A DNA stretch of 62,000 nt from Neocallimastix lanati (nom. inval.) (Eukaryota; Neocallimastigomycota; Neocallimastigomycetes; Neocallimastigales; Neocallimastigaceae), in NCBI GenBank assembly GCA_016946835.1, contig JACVTC010000009.1:150001-212000 (forward strand). The letters run 5' to 3'. The notes beneath the pieces were generated by a model. The model was not told the origin of the DNA. It ran no database searches and saw only the letters and a list, made by a program, of their open reading frames with translations. A program made the translations under genes and the position numbers. This document shows positions 13,665-29,619 of the stretch, piece by piece. Position 1 is the first letter of the stretch; each line of letters opens with the position of its first letter.

Positions 13665-14489
13665 ATTATATATATAAAGATGAAAGAATTAAAAATTAAA
13701 AAACAAAAACAAAAATAAAATATTAAAATAACGTGAAAAAAAAAAAAAAAATACTTTACAAATAAATATTTCCTTCAATTAAAAATATTAGATTATATTA
13801 TATAATCGATCATATAATGATTTTATTTAATAAAAAACTATAAATATATATTTAAATAATAATAAAAAAAATTATATAATAATAATAATAAATAGATTTT
13901 AATAATAATGATAATACTAATAAATTGTGTTAATAATAATAATAATAAATGGTATTAATACTAAATTATTATTAATTACCCTATTTTATTAATATAATCA
14001 AATAAACGTTGCATTATCATGTTTGCTTACCCTTAATAAAATTAATTAATTTTAAATATAATACAGAAATCTGATATATTTACCATTAAAAATAAAAGTA
14101 AAAAAAAAAAATAAAAATTTATTTTTATATTTTGATATAAATATATATATAATTTTTTTTAAATTTAAAAAATTTTTTATTAATATTTAAATAAGACTGT
14201 TATATATAAAATAGATTATTATTCATGAATAAAAGAGATAGAAATATTTTTGCTTTATTGTATATTATTGATTTTTACTTTTTATAAATAAAAAAAAAGT
14301 TGAATTAAATTAAATAAATTTAAATAAATCTATAGAGTAAACTGTATTGTATAAATTAAATTTTGGAGTGCATTATAATTATTTGTTGAAATCAATTCCT
14401 TTCTAATAATAATGATAATTATTTGATTACTAAATTATTGTAATTTATATATATATATTTATATTTTTAAAAAAAAAAAGAAAGAAATA

Positions 14490-15429
14490 TTATTGTTGCA
14501 TTTCATCTTTTTTAGCATTCATTATGTTTGCAATTCTTTTTGCATCATTATCAGTTGTTAAACCTTTTGTAAAAAGAATAAATATTTATTATAATAAATA
14601 ATAATAATATAAAGAATAATATATATATAGAGAATTATTAATAAATTACTTCTTTATTTTTATTTTATATATTGATTAAAATGTAATAATAAATATTTAT
14701 TTTGATGAGCAATTATAAATGATATTTACCAACAGCAGCTTCAGCTTCTTTTTGTGTATATGGTTTTTCTTTAAGGACCTTTAATCTTTTATTACAATTA
14801 ATATTTATTTTTTATATCAAATATTTAAAAAAAAAATTTTTTTTTAATAAACAACATGTAGGTATGAAATTCATTAAAGTTATTTATTTAAAAACAAATA
14901 TTAAGTTTAAAATAATAATAAGTAAATAATACCTTCTTTTATGAAGTTTTGTATGTATATGGGCTTCATAAGCTTCTGGTGAAGTGAAATGTCTAGCACA
15001 AGGAATACAATAGTTTTTTCCCATACCTGGTAAATCTGGATCTGGTAAAGCATTTTTTATTTTTTCGGCATTTTCTGGTTTTAAATCTTCATGAATTTGG
15101 TCTAAATCCTTTGTTCTAGCTCTCGTTCTTGCAGCACGTGATATATCTCTGTTTTATACATTTATTTTTTTTTTAAAAGTAATTTGGCATGTTAAAATAA
15201 TTTATATATTAATTAATAAAATAATATATATATATTTTCTTAAATTGAAATTTTATTATAAAATTTAAAATTTAAAATTTTATATATATCTTTAAATTTA
15301 TTTAATTTTGGAAATTGATTATTATTATTATTATTAATTGAATTTATTATTTATTTCTATTGAAATTTTAATTTCAAAGTACCTAATAGAATGATGATTT
15401 CTCTTTTTTCTTTGAGCTTTTCCAACCAT
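14490..15429 (-). CDS. Bud20/ZNF593-type C2H2 zinc-finger protein
   Basis: A 130-aa protein in four exons (minus): 15429-15383, 15148-14933, 14785-14730, 14563-14490; intron phases 2, 2, 1 match. The family shuttles with pre-60S ribosomal particles and aids their export. The N-terminus MVGKAQRKKRNHHSIR is the basic extension typical of the family, followed by RDISRAARTRARTKDLDQIH. A single C2H2 finger has C63, C66, H79 and H85 (C-x2-C-x12-H-x5-H) within YCIPCARHFTSPEAYEAH. The tail holds KPYTQKEAEAAVG and ends KDEMQQ. Length and domain order fit the family well. The gene stands alone, with AT-rich DNA on both sides. Confidence 0.88.
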
Positions 15430-15522
15430 CTTTTTTTTTTTTTTTTTTTTTTTTCTGTTATTTCTTAACTAAAAAATATAATATAATAAAATTATTATTA
15501 TTTTTAATAATAAAAATATTTC

Positions 15523-15553
<31 letters not shown>

Positions 15554-16034
15554 AAAAACATATAATTGCTTAACTCTTTAAAGGATTATGATTGGATAAA
15601 AGTTTTTTTTTTAAATTTTAAATTTTATATTAATTTTCCTTTTTTTTTTTTATATTTATTTTTTTAAATTTATTTTTTCTAATTTATTTTTATTTTATTC
15701 ATTTTAGATTAAATAAAAAATTTAATATTATAAAAAGATATTATATATTTATAATAGTAGATAAGAGAACTTTTCTAATTTTTATAGGAAAAAAAATATT
15801 TATTACCTCTGAAAGTTTTTATACAATGAATATTTATATAAATAATTGATTTTTTTTATTAAATAATGAAATATTAATATTGTAAAATAAATAGAAATTC
15901 CACTCATATTTATTAATTAATGTAATGTAAAATAAGTAGAAGGAAAGATAGAATTTATTTCCTTTTTAAATCATTTTATATAACTATTAGTTTTTATTAT
16001 TCATTATGATTACAATTTTTATAAAATAATGGAA

Positions 16035-16075
<41 letters not shown>

Positions 16076-16352
16076 CTAGGAATAAACTTTATTTAATAAT
16101 ATTTAATAATAAAAAAAAATACATAGAAGTAAAGTATATTAAAAAAAATTTTTTTTTTTTTTTTCACATAGATATTAAGAAACTACGTTAGGATTATGAG
16201 TTTCGAGGAGGAGGACGAAATAACCTCCTAACTCTTTCCATTTATCAAGGGTAACTCCATATGGATAAAAAAAAAAAAGGACATTCGAATTGTTAATCAG
16301 AATTTCTTCTTTGCTTTATCGTTTCATCATTATTAGTTTTTTTTTCTCATTT

Positions 16353-16403
<51 letters not shown>

Positions 16404-16845
16404 ATTAAATACATATATTTTTATCTATCCTAGTAAATATAAAAATTCTTTCTTTTGTAAAACTATTAATAACACAAAACAATGCCTATATATATTTAAA
16501 TAAATACATATATATATATATATTTACTTAATTTTTTATTTATATATATAAAAATATACATTTTTATTTTATTTTATTTTATTTTATTTTATTTTATTTT
16601 ATTTTATTTTATTTATTTATTTTTATCTTTTTTTCATTTGTTTATTCATTTTTTTTTTTATTTATTTAATTATTTAAAATTAAAATAGTTAAATATAATT
16701 TTTTTTTATATGGGTTGATTTTTTTTGTTATAAAATATTACTTTATAAAGCTTTTTTTTTATTTTTTATTTTTTTCTTTATATATGAATATTGAAATTAT
16801 TATTAATTTTGATTAACAACAATTTTTATTTATTGCTCACAGAAT

Positions 16846-16881
<36 letters not shown>

Positions 16882-16997
16882 GATAGAATTTTTTATCCAC
16901 CTTTGTACTTTTTTTTTTTTAGTACTTTAATTCTCTTATGTATTAAATTTTTAAAAATTATATTATTATTATTATTATTTTATCAAAGTCTTTTCCC
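15430..16997. other. AT-rich intergenic region
   Basis: Poly-A/poly-T runs, an (ATTTT)n array at about 16562-16620 and an AAT array near 16852-16876. It also contains the small ORF at 16175-16315, listed separately. I see nothing else. Confidence 0.55.
16175..16315 (-). CDS. Orphan terminal-exon-like ORF, function unknown
   Basis: An unusually GC-rich stretch for this window. On the minus strand, from a possible acceptor ATAAAG near 16314, it is open to TAA at 16175. It reads SKEEILINNSNVLFFF followed by YPYGVTLDKWKELGG, YFVLLLETHNPNVVS and stop. The FFF comes from an internal T run. Codons and composition look protein-like, but no ATG is present and no upstream exon was found. It could be the last exon of an unrecognised gene or a fragment of a dead one. 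I do not recognise the family. Confidence 0.35.
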   Translation of the reverse strand, partial: SKEEILINNSNVLFFFYPYGVTLDKWKELGGYFVLLLETHNPNVVS

Positions 16998-18926
16998 TTA
17001 AATTTTATTTGAAATAACAATTTCTAAGAATTTTTCGTAATTTAATTCTATTACACCATTCTGTTTGAAATATAATAAATATAAATAGTAGATAAAGATA
17101 TTAAAGTTTTATATTATTACAATTGTTAATAAATAGTAAAATATTATAAGTAATTAAAGAAAAAGTACATACATTCTTTTGACTTTTATTAACAGCTTCA
17201 AAAGCATTAGTCAAATTACTAACAATAACAGAGACAGTAATGAATCTATCGAAGTTGAATTGACCAGTTCCTTTTATTTTAAATAATTATTGGTTTCATT
17301 AAAGACAAATGTATTTTATAATAATATAATATATAATATAATATAATATATATATAAATTAGATATTTATTAGTTATTTTAAAATAAAATAAATAAATAC
17401 GCTATTAATTGAAAATAAAAAAAAAAAAAAAAGGACAATACTCTTATTAGCATATTTTCTTTCCAATAAGGATAAAATGTTATCAGAAACGTTTTTGAAA
17501 CCGAAATTAAAGAGAGCATTTTTTAATTCATTTCTGTCAATACTTTGACTTCTATCACGATCAAAAGCAGTATAACATTTCTTCCATTCTTGAATGTAAG
17601 TGTAAAGATTGGTAAATTCTTCGAAATTTACAGTACCTCTGTTTCTTTTATCATGCATAGAAATTAAAAGTTGAACAGTATCTGGTTCGAAAACACTACC
17701 ATCACCTATAATTAATTTATTTTTATTATTTTAAATTACTTTAAAATTTTTTGTTCTATAAATAATATAAAATATATATATTGCAATTGTTATTTTATTT
17801 ATTTTATTTTTTAAATTTACTGTTTAATAAAGCTTGTCTTAGTTCATCAACATCTAATTCACCAGATCTATTTCTGTATTTTTTTTTTTTTTTTAAGATT
17901 ATTATCAAAAAATAATACATACATATATAAATGTATTAATATATATATAAATATATATATTTTTTTTATTAACAATGATTAAAATTTATTTTAATGAACC
18001 TGTCAACTGCAACGAACCATTCCCAATATTGATTATTGGCATTTGGTGGGGGTGGGTAGTACGATTGTTGTTGATATGGTCTGTATTGTTGATAATATTG
18101 TGGTGGTGGTTGTTGCATATATTGTGATCCATATTGAGAACCATATTGAGAACCGTATGGATTTTGTGAATAACTTTGACCTTGTGGTGGGTAACCTTGT
18201 CCTTGTGGTGGATAACCTTGACCTTGTGGAGGGTAACCTTGTCCTTGTCCTTGACCTTGTGGTCTATATCCTTTTTTTTTTTTTTTTTTAAAGAATATAA
18301 ATATTTTGTATTATTATTTTAAAATTTTAAAATAATAAAATATTAGAAAAACTATTCCCTTTAAATTTAATATTACATTTGTTCATTTGTTATCTTATTG
18401 ATAAATAATAATTATTTAAATTTTTATAATTAAAAAATTTATTTTCAATTTGTTTAACTGAATTTAAAAATTTAAATTTAATAAAATATAATTGGGTACT
18501 GTTTGATTATTTATTTGTCGACATTTTATTAACTATTTACTCAAATTATTCTAAATCTTATTATTATAAACATATATATATATATATTTTTTTTAAAAAA
18601 AAAAAAATATAACACTACGTTGTTACTTTGTTTATAATAAAGTATAAATTTATTGTTTTTAATTATAAATAATTAATCAAAATTGTATATATATTTTATA
18701 CTGTTGAATACTGAATAGAGAATAAACTAAAAAAAAAAAAAAATCGAAATTACTATAAATATTTCATCCATAAATACACAAATGATTATTAAATATTTTA
18801 AATATATTTAAGACTTTATATTGAAATGAATTTATTTATTTATTTATTTATTTTTTAAATAATTTTTGATATTTTAAAAGTTTTCATATTATTAATTAAT
18901 AGTTATATTTTACCTGAATAAGACAT
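16998..18926 (-). CDS. Penta-EF-hand (peflin/sorcin/ALG-2-type) calcium-binding protein
   Basis: A 253-aa protein in six exons (minus): 18926-18914, 18270-18000, 17873-17821, 17705-17442, 17270-17173, 17060-16998; phases 1, 2, 1, 1, 0 match. Family members dimerise and act as Ca2+-dependent adaptors at membranes. The N-terminus (residues 5 to about 85) is a Gly/Pro/Gln/Tyr-rich repeat, QGQGYPP, as in peflin. EF1 loop DRNRSGELDVDE (94-105) is complete. EF2 loop DKRNRGTVNFEE is at 131-142. EF3 loop DRDRSQSIDRNE (161-172) lacks the usual central Gly. Two degenerate hands follow (TGQFNFDRF and NNGVIELNYEKF), giving the five-hand pattern. The C-terminus is EIVISNKI. Confidence 0.88.
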
Positions 18927-20414
18927 TGTTATCAATTAATTATTTAATTAAAAATAAAAAATAGTATGATTTTTATAAATTAAAAGTTTTGATTTTCCTT
19001 TAAAAAAAAAAAAAAGCAATTGAATATTGTTTTTTTCTTCTTATTTTATTTTATTTTTTATTTATTTATTTTTTTTTTTTTGTTTAGTTTTATTTCACGT
19101 ATATCTTAATTAGTATTATTATTATTATTTTTTTTTTAACGAGTACTCTTTTATTACACTCTTGAAAAAAAAAAATTATTATAATTAATACATAAAAAAA
19201 AAAAGAAAAAAAAGAAATAAATTTGTTAATTTTATTATTTTATTTTTATTATTTTATTTTTATTATTATTTTGTTTTATTTTTATTTTTTGAAATATTTT
19301 TAATATAAATATTTAATTATATATATTGGAATTATATTGAATTGAATTGAATAATTAATTAATTCTATAATTCTATAATAGAAATAATGAAAAGAAGAAA
19401 TAGAAAGAAGAAATAAATAAATAATAAATAATAAATAAATAAATAATAAATAATAAATAAATAAATTATTGAATAATAAATAAATAATAAATAGTATATA
19501 AATAATAAATAAATAAATAGATAGATATTAAATAATAAATAAATAAATAAATAATAGATAATTAAATAATTTTAAATTTTTATTTTTTTATCAACTGAAA
19601 TTGGTAAAGAAAAATTTTAAATATTTTATTTATTGATAATACATCAATCAAATATTAATTTATTTTTAATTAATTAATTATTGTAAATTATTTAATTTTC
19701 TTTATTATAATAAGAATGTATTAATATAAATGAAATACATATATTAAACTTTATTCTAATATAATAAACAAAAAACATTTCTATCATTTAATAAATTTAT
19801 TTAAAAGTATACTTTATTATAAATATTTATTTTAAATAATAATAATGGAATAATAAATAATAATAATGGAATAATAAATAATAATAATGGAATAATAAAT
19901 AATAAATAATAAATATTAAATATTAAATAATTGAATAATAAATAATAAATAATAAATAATAAATAATAAATAATAAATAATAAATAATAAATAATAAATA
20001 ATAAATAATAAATAATAAATAATAAATAATAAATAATTGAATAATAAATAATAAATAATAAATAATAAATAATAAATAATAATAAGAGTATTTATTAATA
20101 AATAATAAATAATAAATAATAAATAATAAATAATAAATAATAAATAATAAATAATAAATAATAAATAATAAATAATAAATAATAAATAATTAAATAAATA
20201 TTAAATAATTAAATAATTAAATAATAAATAATAAATAATAAATAATAAATAATTAAATAAATATTAAATAATTAAATAATTAAATAATAATAATAATTAT
20301 TACTAAGAAATTTGTCTAAAAGAACTTTTTCATTAAAGAGTTTTTATTATAGAACAAATAAATGAAAAAAAAAAAAAAAAATCAAAGACTCTTCTCTAGA
20401 ATATTTGAATTTTA

Positions 20415-20450
<36 letters not shown>

Positions 20451-20930
20451 TTTTTTTTTTTTTTTTTTTTTTGATTTTTTTATTATTTGTTTTATAGAAT
20501 AAAAAAAAAATTATTAATATAAAATAAATTCAAATCTATTAAACTATCTAAATATAGTTTTATTGAAAGTTCTTTCAATGAATTTTACCATCTTTAAAAT
20601 TCAATTAATTTCAACCCAAATAACTTTCCAAATTGTACCATAAATAAAATTAATTAAAAATAAACAACATATATATATATAAAAGAAATGAGAAAATAAG
20701 TATATATAACAATTATTATATATATTTTTAAAACAAAAATATACTCTAGAAAGTAATAAGAGATGCTTATATATATCGTTTCTTTAAAATATAAAAAAAT
20801 GTACTTTTTTTTTTTTTTTAATGTCATTATTTCATTATAAGATATATGTATATTTTTAATAATTGTTTAAATATTAGTAGAAAATAATAATACATATATA
20901 TATTGTTAAGAGTCATAAATTTATACTTTA
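18927..20930. other. AT-rich intergenic region with AAATAAT arrays
   Basis: Homopolymers and TA/AAT low-complexity sequence upstream of the penta-EF-hand gene. I saw no coding island. Confidence 0.6.
19395..20290. repeat. AAATAAT minisatellite block
   Basis: A long imperfect AATAAATAAT array. It includes three copies of a unit containing AATAATAATGGAATAATAAAT at about 19844-19900, and one reverse-orientation copy of the AAGAGTATTTATTAAT motif at 20084 that recurs elsewhere in the window. Confidence 0.85.
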
Positions 20931-20959
20931 TAATTATGTCAACTTTATATGAGTACTTG

Positions 20960-22335
20960 TTTTTATTATTATATTGTGGCTTGAACATTAAATAAATTTC
21001 ACATATTCTAACCCCACTTAAACTAGTTATTCTATAATGAATAATTTGGTTTATTGATGAATATGTGTATATTAAACTATCCTATTTTATAATATTAACT
21101 TGATATTATTAAATTATTAATTATTTCGATTCTGAATTAACTTTTAATTTTACATAAATAAGCTAATTTTTATATTATATTAATTTATAAATTTGATTTA
21201 AATATTGTTAAAATAATTTCATAAATATATTAGTAATCTAATAATTCAACCCTAAAACTTTGTATTTAATATTATTACACCATTAACATATGGTTTATAT
21301 ATATCATTTAAAGGATGGAAAACTTTCTTTTGAAGGGTGATATTATACCATTTCGATTGGTGCGAATATCTCTAAGTATAGTTGTAGATGGATATAAACC
21401 GTCATCTATTTTATATATTACTCATGGTTACATTTATTATTTTACTCTACCTTTCATCATGAAGACTTTTATTATCTGAACCCATTTCACGTTAGGAATT
21501 ACCATCTTATTATATTTCCTTTAAATATTTGGGATATTAAACTTTAAATTATATTATATGGGATCTCTGATATATAGTCTCCTCCATTATTGTTGTTAAT
21601 ATATAAATACGCATTTGATGTTTGTAAATACACACTAAAATAACTATATTTTAATATATTTTATGGTATAACAAGAACCACTTTATTTAATATATGATAC
21701 GAGTACATAAATCTATGTTAAGTAAAATGTATTATTATTAAATTTTTTTTTTTTTTTTTTTTTTTTTTAATGTTCATTGAGTAGAAATAGTTTTATCACA
21801 GAATAGATTTTTTATGTGTAAATAGTATACATTATTATGATCTTGGAGCTTTATTTGTTAAAATATCAAATTTTTAATTTCAATTAAGAGTCTCTATAAG
21901 CGAACGAAAATCTATAATTTATTCTTATATACGATTAAGCGTGTTTTTACCTATTAAATTAATATTTATATATATATATATATTTTTTTTTTAAAGTTTT
22001 ATTTTATTTTACTCGCAATAATTCTCTTCTGTCAAGTATATAATATTATATATTTTTTTTGTACAATTTTTTTTTTGATTTTGTAGTCACAATCATTTCA
22101 AATGCTCCATCAGTAATAATATTAGTCTTCCTTTAAGTTGACATAATGAACAACTTTTATCTTAATTTTAAAAAAATTTTTTTTTTGACATAATATTGTG
22201 TGTCGGGAAAACGATTCTTTTTTTTTTTTTTTTTTTAAAAAATATCTTTTTAAGAGTTAGATGAGACTCTTGATTTGGTCTGTTAAGAATCATTTATTTA
22301 TGGTTTATAATAATTAGGTTAACTTTTATTAGTCT
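20960..22335 (-). mobile_element. Degenerate LTR-retrotransposon debris
   Basis: A stretch of higher complexity with no long ORF. The segment from ACATATTCTAAC at 21001 through ATAATTTGGTTTATTGATGA at 21041 aligns with the polypurine-tract/LTR junction of the copia-type relic at about 59470-59530 on the same strand. CATTTCAAA around 22091 also recalls 60250. It is therefore a remnant of the same LTR family, too decayed to assign domains. Confidence 0.45.
20963..21012 (-). repeat. LTR-like end, copy 1
   Basis: TATTATTATATTGTGGCTTGAA and, some 15 bases on, ACATATTCTAAC. The same two blocks recur in the same order at 24363-24453. This suggests paired short terminal repeats or a shared family end. 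Confidence 0.4.
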
Positions 22336-22337
22336 AT

Positions 22338-24345
22338 TTTATGATTTTTTTTAGACAAGGAAGAGAATACACTTCCAGTGCTTTATCAAATAGATGATTA
22401 TATTTTAATGAATTACATTTTTTTAAAAAAAGAATATATAATATAATTTAAAGATAAAATAATAAAATGTATATAAAAGATTAAGTAAAATAAAAAATAA
22501 TAAATATTAAAAAAAACAAAAAAAAAAAAAAAAAAGAAAATTTTAATTAATCATAGAAATTTAATGTAAATAAAGAATAAAAATAAGTTCAAAAGTTAAA
22601 AAAATTTTGGTAAGATGTATATGTATACTATGTATAGTAACATGATCACCAATTAAATCTAAAATAATAAAAAGAGGAAGTAACATCTTTAAAATAGATA
22701 GTGTGGTTTCCACTAAACTCAGTGATCTTTTAAATCTTAATGGAACTTTATTATTAGATAAAAAACTATAGAAAGAAAATAAGGATTTTCAAACTTTAGT
22801 ATTCATATAAGTGATAATAGGCTCAAGGGAAAGATCATGATCACAGAATAAAGCTTTATAAAATTCAATAGGGAATACCATCAGGTCCTAGGAGCTTTGC
22901 TACACTTCATTAAATAGTACTGTGTTTCTTATCTCAGAGAGTTGAGATAGGTTCATTTATATTCCAGGTATTTGGATTACGAGGATTATTACAGGAAAAA
23001 ACATTTGCCCAATAATCTTGGTTTAAGCTTTGACTAGTAGAATCAAATGCTAAGTCCTTGTAATGCTCAGCCCAACGTTTAAATTAATCATTGAGATCAT
23101 ATAGATCCTGACCAGATTTTATACTTAACCGGATGAAGAGTAGAAGCTAAATATGAAGGTTTAGAGATCTTTTTGATACCATGCCAACCACGACTATTAG
23201 TTTTTGTTTATTAAATAGTTACTTATTTTGACTATATTTAGTTTATAACGATTGGAATATAGAGAGCTTTAAAGCTTTCTCAAAACTTTGCATAATTTAT
23301 GATCCGAAGTAGAATTGATCTAAATAAGCATTCACCGAAGGGCAATCTGAGAAAGGTTTAATAATTTTTATATACTAAATGTATGGCAATTGAAATTCTT
23401 CTTTACATATTCTGGGTAGTGGAAATCCGATCCTTTAAATTTGGAGGGAATAAAAGCTTTAGTTTCTTTACCAATACATTAATAAATTCTTTTAACCATA
23501 TCATCTGCTGATGTTTCATCAAATTTGGATTCAAGATTACTTGCTAAAACAGAAAAATAATTATGAGACAATATATTTATAATCAGAGTATTACAAATAT
23601 GGTTAGACCATTGGAAAGTTTTCTTAGGTTTATTAAAACCATCTAAAAGATTCTTATTGCAATATATTGTTGAAAATTTTCTAACTATTGAAGAGAGGAT
23701 ATTAAAAAAAAAAAAAAAAAAAAAGAACTAGATAAATTACTGATACAATTGTACAATTGTAAAGTTTTTTTTTTTTTTCCTTTTTTTTTTTTTTTACTGA
23801 TCAATTTTTGAGTTTATGAATGAATATCATGTAAAATTTGTTTAATATGCATGCCACTGTGAAAGTTTTAATAATATAGAGTTGTGTTCATCGTACACAA
23901 TTAATGGTAAAATATTCCAAATATTGTAAAATTTGGAGTTTAAATTTGAGATAATTATAACTAAAAAATAAGCTGAAATGATTTGATAATTATGGGAAAG
24001 TTTTACTTAATTTATTTTTTTTTTATATAGATAGAATATAGATATATATAAAAAAAAATAATAAACAAAAGATAAAAGGAAAAAAAAAGTCAAGTAAAGG
24101 AAAAGAATTAAATTGTTCCAAGATCTTTCATGTCAAAGAACTAAAAAATAAAAAAAAAAAAAAAAAAAAAGACTTCGATTAAAATAGAAATAAAGTTGAA
24201 ATGAAAATCGGTAAATCAAATTTCCTAACTCAACTGCAGATTGATCATTAATTTTTAATATTCTGTATGAAACAATCATTTCCTGTATAAAGAGAAGTGT
24301 TGATTGATAGTAATAACTCCCCCAAAGACACTATTTCTGGTGGTA
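22338..24345 (-). mobile_element. Non-LTR (LINE) retrotransposon relic, internally deleted
   Basis: On the minus strand, broken reading frames give RWAEHYKDLAFDSTSQ, NTWNINEPIS and then a frameshifted KAPG/PDG-type motif with IEFYKALF (about 22845-22905). This is the classic start of a LINE reverse transcriptase. The sequence then jumps to DHDLSLEPI and a 3' part matching the plus-strand LINE at 36.0-41.9 kb. Its 3' end (22338-22395, AAAGCACTGGAAGTG on the minus strand) matches 41836-41885. Most of the RT core is missing. No intact ORF remains. Confidence 0.7.
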
Positions 24346-24362
24346 CAATTAAATGATTTTTA

Positions 24363-24453
24363 TATTATTACATTGTGGCTTGAATTTTTTATTATTACAT
24401 TATATTTAATACATTTATATATTTAAAACTTTATAGATTTTACATATTCTAAC
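24363..24453 (-). repeat. LTR-like end, copy 2
   Basis: TATTATTACATTGTGGCTTGAA at 24363 and ACATATTCTAAC at 24442 repeat the blocks at 20963-21012. The spacing is expanded by AT sequence. Confidence 0.4.
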
Positions 24454-24614
24454 ATATATTTATTATTTATTTTATTTATTTATTTATTTAATTAAATTTA
24501 TTTTTTATATTATTTTATATATATATATATATATTTTTTTTTTTTAGTTAACAAGGATTAAACCTACTAATTTTTAAATATTAATAGATATAAATATTGA
24601 AGAATATGGAATAG

Positions 24615-24652
<38 letters not shown>

Positions 24653-24829
24653 AATATTTAAAGAAATAATAATTACAATAAAATAATTAAAAAATAAAAA
24701 ATAAAAATTTAAAAAGAAAAAAAAAAAGGATAAAAATATTATGTATATGGACATTTATATTATAAAATATATATATTATTTTTGAAGAAAAAAAAAAAAT
24801 AATATATTATACTTTTAGAACATGAATAA

Positions 24830-24862
<33 letters not shown>

Positions 24863-24910
24863 AAAGGATAATAATAATAAAAAAAAAAAAAAAGAATAAA
24901 ATTTTTATAG

Positions 24911-24950
<40 letters not shown>

Positions 24951-25256
24951 ATATATTTATATATAATTAGGTAAAAATATATTTAAAATAAAACAAAAAA
25001 CTATAATACAATTAATATTATATAATTAAAATTTATCAATTAAATAATATAGAAAAAGAAAAGAGAGAGAGAAGAAAAAATAGAAATTTTTTATTTTACA
25101 TTTTTTTTTTTTTTTTTTTTTTTTTAATTTTTATTATTATTATTACTATTATTATTATTATTATTATTAATATTATTATTATTTATTTATTTATTTATTT
25201 TATTTATTTATAAGAATATTATATTATAATAAATGACAATTAATTTATTTTGATAA

Positions 25257-25287
<31 letters not shown>

Positions 25288-25342
25288 TAAATAATTTTAA
25301 TTTTAATTATTTTATTTTATTTATTTACTTTTTTTTTTTTTT
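24454..25342. other. Homopolymer-rich intergenic DNA
   Basis: Many A and T runs of 15-40 bases and AAT arrays downstream of the kinesin stop codon. No coding signal. Confidence 0.6.
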
Positions 25343-29329
<3,987 letters not shown>

Positions 29330-29586
29330 TTTAATTTGCTAAGTAAATCAATTTTCTTTAAAATTAATTAAATATTGAGATAGCTACAATATACTATATA
29401 CTATTATCATTTACAAACAAACAAAAAAAAAAAAAAGGCATATATATATAATATTATACATTTATGTATAATAAATATTTAAGTTATTACTTGAATATCT
29501 AATTATAAATTATAGAAAAAAGTTATTATTTAAATATAACAATATATTTTTACATACAGTAATATTTACATGTATATTTGATACAG

Positions 29587-29619
<33 letters not shown>

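Larger units (their letters stand above)
9788..14489. other. Gene-poor AT-rich intergenic region
   Basis: About 4.7 kb between the start of the giant regulator and the stop of the zinc-finger gene. It holds TA, TTATTTA and AAT microsatellites and poly-A/poly-T runs. The only island of higher complexity is near 13.01-13.10 kb, listed separately. I saw no tRNA-like cloverleaf. Confidence 0.6.
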
